Source of the DNA: Streptomyces muensis
Lineage (GTDB): Bacteria > Actinomycetota > Actinomycetes > Streptomycetales > Streptomycetaceae
DNA: 47,427 nt
Assembly: GCF_021474425.1 (NCBI RefSeq)
Contig: NZ_JAKEIP010000040.1
Coordinates: 1-47,427, forward strand
Direction of reading: 5' to 3'
Shown piece by piece: positions 1 to 8,647 of the stretch (position 1 is the stretch's first letter; every line of letters begins with the position of its first letter). The position numbers and the translations under genes are program-made. The notes under the pieces are model-generated. The model made no database searches. It was not told the DNA's origin and was given only the letters and a program-made list of their open reading frames with translations.

Positions 1-69
1 GAGGGATACGGGAGGTGAAGGGTCGCGGGGAGCGAGGGGATACGGGGGAGGCGAGGGACGCGGGTGTGC
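1..69. repeat. Two imperfect tandem copies of a purine-rich unit
   Basis: Positions 1-33 and 34-69 read as two imperfect copies of a G/A-rich unit; both contain GAGGG(G)ATACGGG followed by GAGG and a GGGNCGCGGG block. The copies lie 150 bases upstream of the first gene, and the array may continue beyond the window edge. No function is evident. Confidence 0.4.
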
Positions 70-219
70 GAGAGGAGCCGGGCCGCGCTCTCTGTCACCG
101 TACGGTCCGGTCAGGCGTCCGCCCCCATGGCTCGCGGAGCTGCCGTCGGCGTGTGGCCGCGGACAATGGAAGGACGGCGGTGGGATGCTCCCCGGGGCGG
201 GGCCGCGGGAAGGAGCGCC

Positions 220-2400
220 ATGCCGCGGTGGCCCTCGTCACCCGACCATGTGCAGGCCGCGCGCCGAGCGGTACGGATCACCGTCGCGGCCGGCGTCGGC
301 TTCTACCCGGCCGTGTACGCCCTGGACGAGCCCGCAGTGGCGCTGTACGCCCTCTTCACCCCCATCGCGCTCGGCATCCTCTCCCCCCTGCCCGGCTCGG
401 GCCGGGACCGCGCACGCGTCGTCCTGCGTGCCCTGCCGGTCGCCATGGCGCTGACCGCGCTCGGCACCGCCCTCGCCGTGGCCACCGCACCGGCGGTCGC
501 GGGGATGGTCCTGGTGGGTTTCGTGATGACCTTCGGCGCGGCCTGCGGCCCGGCTCCGGCCGGCGCCGCCCCCGGGCTCCAGCTGTTCTACATCCTGGCC
601 TGCTTCCCGCCGTACGCACCCGACACCCTCCCCGAACGCCTGGCCGGCCTGCTCGTCGGGGGCACCCTGTTGACCCTCTGCGAACTGCTCGTGCTGCCCG
701 CGCCCGCGGAGGTCCCCTACCCCGAGCGGCTCGCCTCGGCACTGGAACTGGCGGCCCGCGCGACGCGCGCCTCGGTGCACGGCGGGGTGGCCGAACCCGG
801 TCGCGCCCGAGAGCTGCGGGACGCCGGCCAGGCCCTGCGGCTGTCGCGGCTGCCGCCCGCCGTACGCCCGACCGGAGCCGGACGCACCGACCGCGCCCTG
901 GCCCACACGGGCGGTGCGACCCGGCGCCTCCTCGACCAGCTGGCCCGCGCCGCCGAGCACTCAGCGGACGCCCCCAGGGATGCGCCCACGCAGGCCGTCG
1001 CGGACCCCGTGTCGGCGCCGCTGCTGGCCGCGATCACGGCGGAGTGCCTCGCCATGGCGGAGAACCTGCGCGGCCGGCGCCCGGTCGCGGGTCCCGAGGC
1101 GCTGGAGGAGATGGTCGAGCAGTTCCTCACCGCCCGAGCAAGCGCCACGCTCGCCCGCGACCCGCCGTCGTCCCCCACCCTGCGCCGGCAGTCGGCCGTC
1201 CTCGCCGAGGCGGCCTCGGCCGTGACCGCGCGGGCCGCACTGTCGATCGCGATCGGCGGCAGACGCAGCGTCCGCGGCCTGCCGAGCGAACAACTCTGGT
1301 ACGCCGAGCCGTCCGCGATCCACCTGTGGCTGCGACGGCTCACCGGCAACCTGACACTGCGCTCGGTCGTGTTCCAGAACGCCGTGCGCACCGCGCTCGG
1401 GCTGGGCGTGGCGCGTCTCGTCGCCGGTTCGCTGGACCTCTCCCACGGCTTCTGGGTGCTGCTCGCCGTGCTGACACTCGGACGCACCACGGCCGGAGCC
1501 ACCCTCTCCGCGGTGCGGCTGGCGGTGATCGGCACGTTCGCGGGAGCGCTGACAGCGGGAGCACTGATCCTCTGGGCGGGCGAGGCGACCGACGTCTACG
1601 CCGCGCTGCTGGCGCCCGTCATGCTGCTGGCCTTCACCGTCGGACCGATCGCCGGCATCGCCTGGGCCCAAGGGCTGTTCACCCTCGTCGTCTCCACCGC
1701 CTTCGCCCAGCTCGCGCCCGTCACCTGGCAGATCGGCGAGGTCCGCGTCGTGGACGTCCTCACCGGCTCCTGCATCGGACTGCTCTGCGGGGTCCTGGCC
1801 TGGCCGGCCGGAGCGGCGGGCGAGGTCCGGCGCGGCATGAGCGCACTGCTCGAGGAAGCCGCGCCCCTCATCCCGGCCACGGTGGCCGCCACACTGCCCG
1901 CCACCGCACCGCACCAGGCCTCATCGGCGCACACGCAATCCCCAGAGGATGGCGAACGCACCCGTTGGGAGACCCGGCACCGACTACGGCTCGCCGAAGC
2001 GGCATACGCCCAGTACCGCAGTGAACCCGCCACCCACCACGACGACGCCCCCGACTGGCCGGCCGCCCTCAACTTCGCGATTCACACCCTGGTCGGCGCC
2101 AACTGGCTGCCCCGCATCGCGGCACGCGACCTCGACCGCGAGGTGCCCGACGCCGTGGCACGCTGGGCACGCGAGGCGGCCGAGTCCACGGCAACCGCCG
2201 CCACCCGCGCGGCCGCCTTCCCGCCGAGCGGCATCCGGATGCCGCCGCTGCACGCCCCGTACACGACTGCCTCCGCCTCCGACGCCCCCTCCCCGGACGT
2301 TCCGGTCCCACCGTTGCTGCCGGCCCTGACGGACGTGGAGAACTGGCTCGTCACCCTGCGGGCGGACCTGCGAGCGATGAACGAGGGCCCGCCAGGCTGA
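220..2400 (+). CDS. FUSC-family integral membrane permease
   Basis: A 726-residue membrane protein of the FUSC / aromatic-acid-exporter type, which moves small organic compounds out across the cytoplasmic membrane. It has the family's duplicated layout: hydrophobic helices at roughly residues 15-160, a long soluble Ala/Arg-rich stretch, a second helical block at roughly 380-545, then a soluble tail. The second block starts with the family-typical Phe-Gln-Asn-Ala-Val-Arg-Thr-Ala segment. The ATG at 220 was chosen because AAGGAG lies six bases upstream. The reading frame is open back to 64, but that stretch lacks a ribosome site and family-like sequence. The next gene is convergent. The substrate cannot be told from the sequence. 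Confidence 0.85.
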   Translation: MPRWPSSPDHVQAARRAVRITVAAGVGFYPAVYALDEPAVALYALFTPIALGILSPLPGSGRDRARVVLRALPVAMALTALGTALAVATAPAVAGMVLVGFVMTFGAACGPAPAGAAPGLQLFYILACFPPYAPDTLPERLAGLLVGGTLLTLCELLVLPAPAEVPYPERLASALELAARATRASVHGGVAEPGRARELRDAGQALRLSRLPPAVRPTGAGRTDRALAHTGGATRRLLDQLARAAEHSADAPRDAPTQAVADPVSAPLLAAITAECLAMAENLRGRRPVAGPEALEEMVEQFLTARASATLARDPPSSPTLRRQSAVLAEAASAVTARAALSIAIGGRRSVRGLPSEQLWYAEPSAIHLWLRRLTGNLTLRSVVFQNAVRTALGLGVARLVAGSLDLSHGFWVLLAVLTLGRTTAGATLSAVRLAVIGTFAGALTAGALILWAGEATDVYAALLAPVMLLAFTVGPIAGIAWAQGLFTLVVSTAFAQLAPVTWQIGEVRVVDVLTGSCIGLLCGVLAWPAGAAGEVRRGMSALLEEAAPLIPATVAATLPATAPHQASSAHTQSPEDGERTRWETRHRLRLAEAAYAQYRSEPATHHDDAPDWPAALNFAIHTLVGANWLPRIAARDLDREVPDAVARWAREAAESTATAATRAAAFPPSGIRMPPLHAPYTTASASDAPSPDVPVPPLLPALTDVENWLVTLRADLRAMNEGPPG

Positions 2401-2450
2401 GGGGCTCCGCGCTCTCCAAGGGCTCCGGTCCTCCAGAGGGGCTCACGCCC

Positions 2451-2912
2451 TCACGGGGCGCAGGCCTGCGCGATCGACAGGCTGTTCTCGTACAGGTGGT
2501 GCCGCGTGATCCGGCCGTCCTCGACGGTGAGGCGCAGCGCGAACGGCCCTTCGAAGCTCTTCCCCGTGGCCCGTACGGTCCCAGACAAGTGCCCCATCAG
2601 CACGGCATCGGTGCCGTCGACGAGAAAGGTGTCGACGGAGGCTCGCGCGTCCTCGGGGACGGTGTGCTCCGTCAACTCCGTGAACTGGGCGGCGCATTCG
2701 GCGGCGGTGGACCGTGGCCGGATCCACGGAACCCCGGGGTTCTCGGCGAGCAGCCAGTCGACCTCGTCGGCGAAGAGCGAAACGAGCCGCTCGGTGTCGC
2801 CGGCCAGCCGGGCGGCGACGAACTCCCGCACCACGGAACGGGTGACCTCGGCGACGGACCCCGAGTCGGCCGACACTGAACTGGCCGTTGACGGCGTGGA
2901 CTTGACGGACAT
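2451..2912 (-). CDS. SnoaL-like / NTF2-fold protein
   Basis: A 153-residue protein with the small NTF2-like fold used by SnoaL-type cyclases, ketosteroid isomerases and stress proteins. Visible signs are an N-terminal helix with REFVAARLAGD, then LVSLFADEVDW, and a closing strand with DGRITRHHLYEN, the usual end of this fold. Residues 1-20 are Ser/Thr-rich and poorly conserved-looking, so translation may start slightly later. It is convergent with the FUSC gene. No polyketide genes lie nearby, so a biosynthetic role is not supported. The substrate is unknown. Confidence 0.8.
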   Translation of the reverse strand: MSVKSTPSTASSVSADSGSVAEVTRSVVREFVAARLAGDTERLVSLFADEVDWLLAENPGVPWIRPRSTAAECAAQFTELTEHTVPEDARASVDTFLVDGTDAVLMGHLSGTVRATGKSFEGPFALRLTVEDGRITRHHLYENSLSIAQACAP

Positions 2913-3095
2913 GGCGCTCTCCTCGCGGCTGCGGGCGGATTCCGGGATTCCCGTAGATGTCGGTATCGGGTTCGACGTCGTTGTGTGCTTGATCCTGCCG
3001 GGGGAGAGGAGCGCGGTCGATTACGTCTGGGGTCATGTACCTGTGGGGCCATGGCCTTGGAGGACGTCTCAGGACCTCTCAAGGGATGACACCGC

Positions 3096-3323
3096 TCATG
3101 GGCTCAGGTGATCCAAAAGCCCGGCAGGCGTGGGATAGGGGGATTCCCGGGGGAGCAGGCCCTGGGCGACGTCCAGGTCGCCGGCCCGCACATGCCGGTG
3201 TATCTCGTGCGCGAGAGGCGTCACGTCGGTGATGGAGACCGTCCACTCGTCCGCGTAGCGATGCGCGGCTTCGGCGGAGAGCCCGAGCTGCAGGGAACGG
3301 TGGTCAAGGGGCCGCAGACGCAT
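3096..3323 (-). CDS. Small hypothetical protein
   Basis: A possible 75-residue protein starting at the ATG at 3323; the frame is open back to 3377. It has no cysteines, membrane segment or motif I recognise. The segment ADEWTVSITDVTPLAHEIHRH has ordinary amino-acid balance and good codon use, which favours a real gene. It lies alone, upstream of the SnoaL-like gene on the same strand. It could be the end of a decayed larger gene. Confidence 0.35.
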   Translation of the reverse strand: MRLRPLDHRSLQLGLSAEAAHRYADEWTVSITDVTPLAHEIHRHVRAGDLDVAQGLLPRESPYPTPAGLLDHLSP

Positions 3324-3495
3324 GTCGCGCTCGGGGTCCCCCGCGGCTGCATCCCGAGCGCGGGCGGATCGCCGCATTCACGCGCTCACCCCCTGCGGCT
3401 TTGGCCGCTGGCGACGCACAGAAGTCTGTCATCGTCGCTTGATGGGTCACGTCAGGCCACGCTCACGGACCTTTCCGTGTGCCCAGCCTGCCTGG

Positions 3496-3711
3496 TCAGA
3501 GGTGGGCGGCTTCCATCATTACGATGGAGACTGCACCGTCGAGGGCGTCTCGCCACAGCGCGGCGCGCTCCTCGTCGCCCGCGACATTGATGATCAGGTC
3601 AGCCAGCTCATGAGGTTCAGGCTGGGCAGCGAGTCGTCCGCCCGGGGCTTCGACTGGTTGCAGTGCCAACCTACGGAGGAGACGGCGAGTCTTGGCATCC
3701 AGTTCCCTTAG
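3496..3711 (-). other. Coding-like extension lacking its own start
   Basis: A 71-codon open stretch in the -1 frame relative to the zinc-ribbon gene that ends at 3708. It reads as protein, with LRELDAKTRRLL near the beginning and EPHELADLIINVAGDEER in the middle, and stops at 3496. It has no ATG, GTG or TTG start and no ribosome binding site; an in-frame TGA lies just upstream of the overlap. The simplest readings are a C-terminal extension reached by frameshifting or a gene broken by an indel in the five-G run at 3719-3723. Confidence 0.4.
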
Positions 3712-4169
3712 TACGACCGGGGGAAAAGCTCGTCAGCGGCGTCAGCCGGCGGAAGGCCCTGAGAAGCGCGTACCTGGGCGTAGGAGCACAGCCAGACTGC
3801 GGTCATCAACACGGTCAAGGTGCCGTCGTCGGACGCGATCCGTCTTTCCAGGTTGACCTTGCACGGCTCGCAGACCGCGTAAGCGGCGGCGAGTGCCTCG
3901 GCGATGCCGTTCTCATCTCCAGTGATCATCCCCTGCGCGCCGTCGGGCAGGACGTGGCGGCCGTTCTTAGGACACGCGGTGATCTCAGGCGTGCGAGCTG
4001 GATCCTCTGCTGGGGCCGGACCAGACTCCTTGCCGGTGTCGAGTACATGGAACACCCAAGGGGGGATGCGAGTTCCGTGGTCGCAGCTGTTACACCACCA
4101 CTGCTCGCTGTTGGTCCGCCGATAGCCGTTGGTGCTTCCGCAGTGGCGACAACACATCGAAGGTGTCAT
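3708..4169 (-). CDS. Zinc-ribbon protein of unknown function
   Basis: A 153-residue cytosolic protein. The N-terminus carries a treble-clef or zinc-ribbon pattern: Cys-Cys-x2-Cys followed about 17 residues later by Cys-x2-Cys. A second half has ACPKNGRHVLPDG and a further Cys-x2-Cys (CEPC). I do not recognise the family. The ATG at 4169 was chosen because AAGGAG lies four bases upstream; an upstream ATG at 4193 has no such site. The gene's last codons contain TTTCCCC in the arrangement of a -1 slippery heptamer, and a coding-like extension follows in that frame. Confidence 0.6.
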   Translation of the reverse strand: MTPSMCCRHCGSTNGYRRTNSEQWWCNSCDHGTRIPPWVFHVLDTGKESGPAPAEDPARTPEITACPKNGRHVLPDGAQGMITGDENGIAEALAAAYAVCEPCKVNLERRIASDDGTLTVLMTAVWLCSYAQVRASQGLPPADAADELFPRSY

Positions 4170-4300
4170 GGGACTCCTTCCCCCACATCCCACGCCATTT
4201 TCGAGGGCAAGTCTACGGTTCCATACGTCGCTTCACAGTCAGAGCATGTGTGTTCTCGGCCGACCTCTGCGGACAGCATCTGCCGTGGTGTCGCTGACCG

Positions 4301-6637
4301 TCATCGCCTCGCACCTCGCAGCGCGGCCAATGAGCGTTCGAGCGCATCGCGGCTTTCAATGGCTTCCGGATGTTCGGCGTCCAGGATCCGCGTCCTCGCC
4401 TGCAGTACGTCTCGGTGGATTCGAGCCGCTTCCGCGAACTCACCGAGCCCGTGCAAGGCCGTGGCGAGTGCGTGGCGGCCGTTCAGCGTGCGGGGGTGAT
4501 CGGGGCCGAGCGCGTGGTGGGCCGTCCGAACCGTCTCGCGCGCGAGACGAGCAGCTCGCGTGTGTTCGCCAAGGCGGTTCAGGGAATCGGCCAGGTGGTT
4601 GAGGCTGGAAATAGTACGAGGGTGAGTGGGCCCCAGCACCCTCGTACGGATCTCCGCCACCGCGGTATGGATCTCGGCCGCTTCCCGGTGATTTCCTAAG
4701 CTGTCCAGGGCCAGCGCAAGGACGTCTCGGCTGGCCAGCGTTTCGGGATGGTCCGGGCCGAGCGCGTTGGTCAAGGCGCTGGTGGTGCCCATGGCCAGGT
4801 CGACGCTCTCGGCATGACGACCCATGTACCGCAGTGCCCTTGCGAGGTGATGACCGCTGGAGACCGTGTCGAGGTGACGCGGACCGAGTACACGGGTCCG
4901 CACGGCCAGCACTTCTCTGTGTCGGTCGATGGCCGCACTGTAGTCTCCCGTGGCGCGTAGCGCGCGAGCGTACTTGCTGAGACACTCCAGAGTGTCCGGG
5001 TGGTCGGCGCCCAGAATCTGCCTGGCTATGTCGTGCGCGCTCCGTCGTAAGGTCAACTGGAGTGGATGGGCGCCCGCGTCACTAAGGAGCGCGGCGAGAT
5101 TCTCCAGTGCGTCCAGGGCATTCGGCAGTGGAATGGAGCCGTCTGCGCCGAGTTCGGCGACGAGAGCGAAGTGAGGTGCGATAAGCCGGGCGCGGTCCCA
5201 TGACGACTGCGAGACTTCCGACAATTCCCGGGTCCAGGAAATCAGATGCAGCGCAACCTTCCGACGCCATCCAGGAACGTCTGCCGTCGTCGTGGACAGG
5301 ATGTACACGTTCACTTCGCGCACCAGCGGGTGCAGGACGAGGCATGGGAAAGAGGCATCACCGCCGTGGGCAGTCTCCGTGGCCTGTAGAAGGTCATAAC
5401 GGCGGAGACCTGATAGGGCGTCGTCGAGGGCCCCTTCGGTGACGGTTTCGCCGATGACCGCCTGGACAAAACCACCCAAGACGAGATCCCTGGGAATCGG
5501 CGCATCGGCGAAAAGAGACAGCAGCCGCAGAACGGGGCGGGCCAGCGGCCTCCGGTCCCCGGCGAGTTGGTCGAGCGAGATCTCCCAGGTATGGCGAACC
5601 ACGTCCCGGGCCACCTCTGGGTCGGTCGCATCGGGCTGTTCCGGGCCGAGCAAGGGAGACAGATCCTGCTCCAGCGCCTGCTGGTATGCGGTGAAAGTAC
5701 GGTACCGGCTGGTCGTCTCGGTCAGGTAGCGCCCGGCTGCTCGCAGCGCAAGGGGCAGACCTCCGAGGCGAACGGCGAGCGACTCGGCCTCGGACAACGT
5801 CCCCGACTGTGGGGCCAGGTCGAGGAGAACCTGTCCGCCTGCTGTTGTGGTCAGTGGCCGAAGCCTCAGCAGTTCGGCTGCGGATCCCCAGACGTCCTGG
5901 CTCGTATCTCGGCTCGTCAGGAGCAGGAGGCCGGCGCCGTAGGGTCGGACCCAACCGCGGTAGTCACTCAGTTGTTCTGTCGCCGGAACGATCGGGCTGG
6001 GATCGTCGATGTTGTCGATGACCAACAGCCACTTGCGGGTGCGGGCCAAATGCAGCCAAAAGACGTCTGGAAGGCTGTCATGGCCGGCCCGGGCCCGCTC
6101 CAGGAGTGCAGGGGGAAGGCCACAGTCGAGGGCGACCTGTGTGAGTTGTGCTTGCAAGGACTCAAGGCCCTGCCACCGTACCCAGTAGGCGTCGTACCCG
6201 GCTTCAGCCGCTTTGGCGCACAGCATCGCGGCCACCGTGGTCTTCCCCATGCCGCCACCTGCGCAGATCACGGCGAAGCGTCCGTTCGGTGTGCGGAGCA
6301 TGTGGGTGAGGCGGTCCAGTTCCGCCTGTCGACCGTGCATCAGCTCCGCCTCGATGTGCGGGGGGCGAAGAGAGGCTGGACTCACCGCGGCGAGTGGACG
6401 GACCGGGGTCAACGTCGAGGGCGATGACGACTCGCCGTCCTGGCGCGTGCTGAACCACGTCAAACCAATGCTCAGCAGGGCCAGCGCAGCGAAGGTCGGC
6501 CAGATCACCCACGCATGGCCGGCCCACGAAGGTACGGAGTCGCTGGCGTAGTTCGTCACCGGTCCCAGGAGCACAGCTATGACAGCCAACAAACCTGCGA
6601 CTCCCGCACCAGTGCGGGCTTGAGACTGACGTCGCAT
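4301..6637 (-). CDS. Membrane-anchored NB-ARC/TPR STAND ATPase
   Basis: A 778-residue signalling ATPase. Two hydrophobic helices at roughly residues 7-30 and 42-60 anchor it in the membrane. An NB-ARC-type NTPase follows, with Walker A AGGGMGKTT, Walker B KWLLVIDNIDD and the GLPLALR motif of STAND proteins. The C-terminal third is five or so 42-residue kinesin-light-chain-type TPRs, each with a variant of LGPDHPxTL. STAND proteins oligomerise on sensing a ligand, here presumably through the TPRs. There is no DNA-binding domain of the AfsR/SARP kind and no recognisable effector domain. The ATG at 6637 follows GAGGAG. It stands alone; an immune or signalling role is inference. Confidence 0.85.
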   Translation of the reverse strand: MRRQSQARTGAGVAGLLAVIAVLLGPVTNYASDSVPSWAGHAWVIWPTFAALALLSIGLTWFSTRQDGESSSPSTLTPVRPLAAVSPASLRPPHIEAELMHGRQAELDRLTHMLRTPNGRFAVICAGGGMGKTTVAAMLCAKAAEAGYDAYWVRWQGLESLQAQLTQVALDCGLPPALLERARAGHDSLPDVFWLHLARTRKWLLVIDNIDDPSPIVPATEQLSDYRGWVRPYGAGLLLLTSRDTSQDVWGSAAELLRLRPLTTTAGGQVLLDLAPQSGTLSEAESLAVRLGGLPLALRAAGRYLTETTSRYRTFTAYQQALEQDLSPLLGPEQPDATDPEVARDVVRHTWEISLDQLAGDRRPLARPVLRLLSLFADAPIPRDLVLGGFVQAVIGETVTEGALDDALSGLRRYDLLQATETAHGGDASFPCLVLHPLVREVNVYILSTTTADVPGWRRKVALHLISWTRELSEVSQSSWDRARLIAPHFALVAELGADGSIPLPNALDALENLAALLSDAGAHPLQLTLRRSAHDIARQILGADHPDTLECLSKYARALRATGDYSAAIDRHREVLAVRTRVLGPRHLDTVSSGHHLARALRYMGRHAESVDLAMGTTSALTNALGPDHPETLASRDVLALALDSLGNHREAAEIHTAVAEIRTRVLGPTHPRTISSLNHLADSLNRLGEHTRAARLARETVRTAHHALGPDHPRTLNGRHALATALHGLGEFAEAARIHRDVLQARTRILDAEHPEAIESRDALERSLAALRGARR

Positions 6638-6783
6638 GCGCTGCTCCTCGCCCACCGTGTGGTTGCCGGGCTATCAATGCCCGCGGTTCTGGCTCACGAC
6701 ACCGGGTAGTGGCCAAGGAGCCAGTCGGTATAGAGGCGGGCGTGGATGAGGAGTTCCGGGGCTACTCGTCGCCCCTGGCATCA

Positions 6784-6966
6784 TCAGTCGCTGGGGAGTC
6801 GTCTGTGAACACACATTGATGACCGATCATGCTTCCAGGCCGCGGGGAACCGGCCGTCACGGGCTGCGGGGAGGCCGATCTCTGTGGAGTAAGCCTGGTA
6901 GATGGTGATCGTGGAGTCGGTGGAGCAATGGCCAAGGCTTGTGGATGAGATGACGTGAGGTTGGCG
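6784..6966 (-). pseudogene. Relic of a tyrosine integrase C-terminus
   Basis: About 60 codons that resemble the last catalytic box of tyrosine recombinases: PHVIS, then LGHCSTDSTITIYQ, matching the LGHxSixxTxxIY pattern that includes the box-III His and the nucleophilic Tyr. Nothing upstream in the same frame resembles the rest of an integrase; instead the frame runs into the end of the next gene. It is therefore a short remnant, and it ends in a non-family tail. It suggests an integrative element once sat here. The match is short, so chance similarity is possible. Confidence 0.45.
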
Positions 6967-6968
6967 AC

Positions 6969-7412
6969 TCAGTCCTGGACGAGTTCGACCTGATGTGGTT
7001 CCGCTCCGCCGAGGTAGAGCATGCACCCCGCGGTCTCGTCCACGTCCTCCATGTCGAAGCTCTCCGGCGGCACGACGTAGATTCCGACGGCGGGGGTGGG
7101 AACCCAGCCGAAGTCACGGGGAGGGTCGTACTCCTCGTAGTGCCCCACGCAGAGGCGAGTGGGAGGGATCGACACCGTGCAGACGTCTCCTGCACGAAGG
7201 GCAGCGGGTGCCGGCTCAAAGTGATAGGGGGTCCACTCACCGCTTGAGTCAGCCCAAGGGAGGTGGAACGTCCCGTCCCAGCGAACCCGCCCGGAGTTGT
7301 CGATCTCTCCCCAAGGCCATTGGAGACGGACATGGGTCGCATTCACCGAGACGACCCGAGCGCTCGCCGGCTCGCAAGAGACGATCACTTCGTCGCCAAC
7401 CCGATACGCCAT
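6969..7412 (-). CDS. Hypothetical beta-rich protein
   Basis: A 147-residue soluble protein that I cannot assign. It begins MAYRVGDEVIVSCEP, a pattern like the first strands of SH3/KOW-type barrels, and is rich in Trp, Pro and acidic residues (HYEEYDPPRDFGW, FDMEDVDETAG). There is no signal peptide or membrane segment. The amino-acid balance and codon use are normal for the region. It lies next to an integrase relic and may have come with that element. Confidence 0.65.
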   Translation of the reverse strand: MAYRVGDEVIVSCEPASARVVSVNATHVRLQWPWGEIDNSGRVRWDGTFHLPWADSSGEWTPYHFEPAPAALRAGDVCTVSIPPTRLCVGHYEEYDPPRDFGWVPTPAVGIYVVPPESFDMEDVDETAGCMLYLGGAEPHQVELVQD

Positions 7413-7520
7413 GTCTGATCGCCCTCTGTCCCGGTCGTGAAGGACCGAGGATAGATCAAGATCGATGCAGCTGGACTGGCCCCGCCATCGCCCGACCGAC
7501 CGCTCTGACGTAGGACGTCG

Positions 7521-8594
7521 TCAGGTTCCGGACTCAAGCCTCGCTTCAAGGAGCCAGAAGGGCTCGGCGTCGGCGAGCGGTGTGCTCGACGTGAGGGTGA
7601 GGCCGGCCCGACGGCACAGGTCCTCGAAGTCCTTGCGGGTCCGTTCCCGGCCGCCGAGGTTGACGAGCATGTTGAGGTCGCTCAGGTAGGTGATCGCGCC
7701 ATCGGTGAGGCTGGCCCCGGTGTGGGTGTCGGCGGCCTCGGGGAGCAGCGGTTCCACGATGAGGAGGCGGCCGTCGGGCGGCAGGGCGTCGCGGCAGTGG
7801 CCGAGGATGGTGACTGCCTGGTCGTCTGTCCAGTCGTGCAGGACGCTCTTCATCAGGTAGAGGTCGGACCCCTCGGGCACGGAGGTGAAGAAGTCCCCGG
7901 CGACCAGGGAGCAGCGTTCCTTCAGCCCGTGCCGCTCCAGAGTGGCAGGTGCCTGGGCCAGGCCCTCGGCGGTGTCGAAGAGCACGCCGGTGAGGTGCGG
8001 ATGCGCGGCGAGTACGCCTGCCAGCAGGGTCGCGTCGCCGCCGCCGACATCGGTGACGGAGGTGAACCGGCCGAAGTCGTAGGCGTGGGGCAGAGCCGCC
8101 GCGGTCTCGGACACGGCCTGGCTCATGGCGGCGTTGAACTGGCCTGAGAGTTCCGGGCTTTGGCCGAGGTGGGTGAAGAAGTCGGTGCCGAAGACGGTGT
8201 CGAAGGCGGGCCGGCCGGTGCGGATGCTGTCGTCCAGGTGCTCCCAGGCGCGCACGACGGCCGGTTCGGTGAACACCCGCACGAATGAGGTGAGGGAAGC
8301 GGGGTGGTGCCGGTGGAGGAGTGTGCCCGTACCGGTCACCGAGTAGGTGCCGGGGGTGTGCTCGTTCAGCAGGCCGAGGCTGGTCAGGGCGCGGAGCAGC
8401 CGGGACATGGGCTGCTCCTCGGTTCCGGCCTCGGCGGCGACATCGGCGGCGGTGCGCGGTGTGTCGCCGATGTGCTCGACCACCCTCAACCTCACGGTCG
8501 CGCGCAGGGTCTGCGCGGCCATGGTGCCGAAGACGAGCCGGACGATCTGGTCACGGTCGGCTGTGCTCACTGCCGGGGCATCGGTGTTCGCCAC
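7521..8594 (-). CDS. SAM-dependent O-methyltransferase (Methyltransf_2 type)
   Basis: A 357-residue enzyme expected to methylate a hydroxyl on a small aromatic or polyketide substrate using S-adenosylmethionine. The N-terminal third is the winged-helix dimerisation domain; the SAM site is DVGGGDATLL, followed by VAGDFF and the catalytic-base region KSVLHDWTDD, whose His matches that of the family. The GTG at 8594 follows GAAGGGAAG; the frame is open far upstream but that sequence is unlike protein. It lies 53 bases downstream of an AraC-type gene on the same strand and is probably co-transcribed with it. No other biosynthetic genes are adjacent. Confidence 0.85.
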   Translation of the reverse strand: MANTDAPAVSTADRDQIVRLVFGTMAAQTLRATVRLRVVEHIGDTPRTAADVAAEAGTEEQPMSRLLRALTSLGLLNEHTPGTYSVTGTGTLLHRHHPASLTSFVRVFTEPAVVRAWEHLDDSIRTGRPAFDTVFGTDFFTHLGQSPELSGQFNAAMSQAVSETAAALPHAYDFGRFTSVTDVGGGDATLLAGVLAAHPHLTGVLFDTAEGLAQAPATLERHGLKERCSLVAGDFFTSVPEGSDLYLMKSVLHDWTDDQAVTILGHCRDALPPDGRLLIVEPLLPEAADTHTGASLTDGAITYLSDLNMLVNLGGRERTRKDFEDLCRRAGLTLTSSTPLADAEPFWLLEARLESGT

Positions 8595-8647
8595 GGATGT
8601 CTTCCCTTCCTTCGGTGGGGTCCCGTTTCGGTACGTGCGGACGTGCG

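Noticed and set aside
15..2024. A 669-codon plus-strand frame overlapping the FUSC gene
   Set aside because: It is Arg/Pro/Gly-rich with no hydrophobic pattern, a typical high-GC shadow of the FUSC reading frame.
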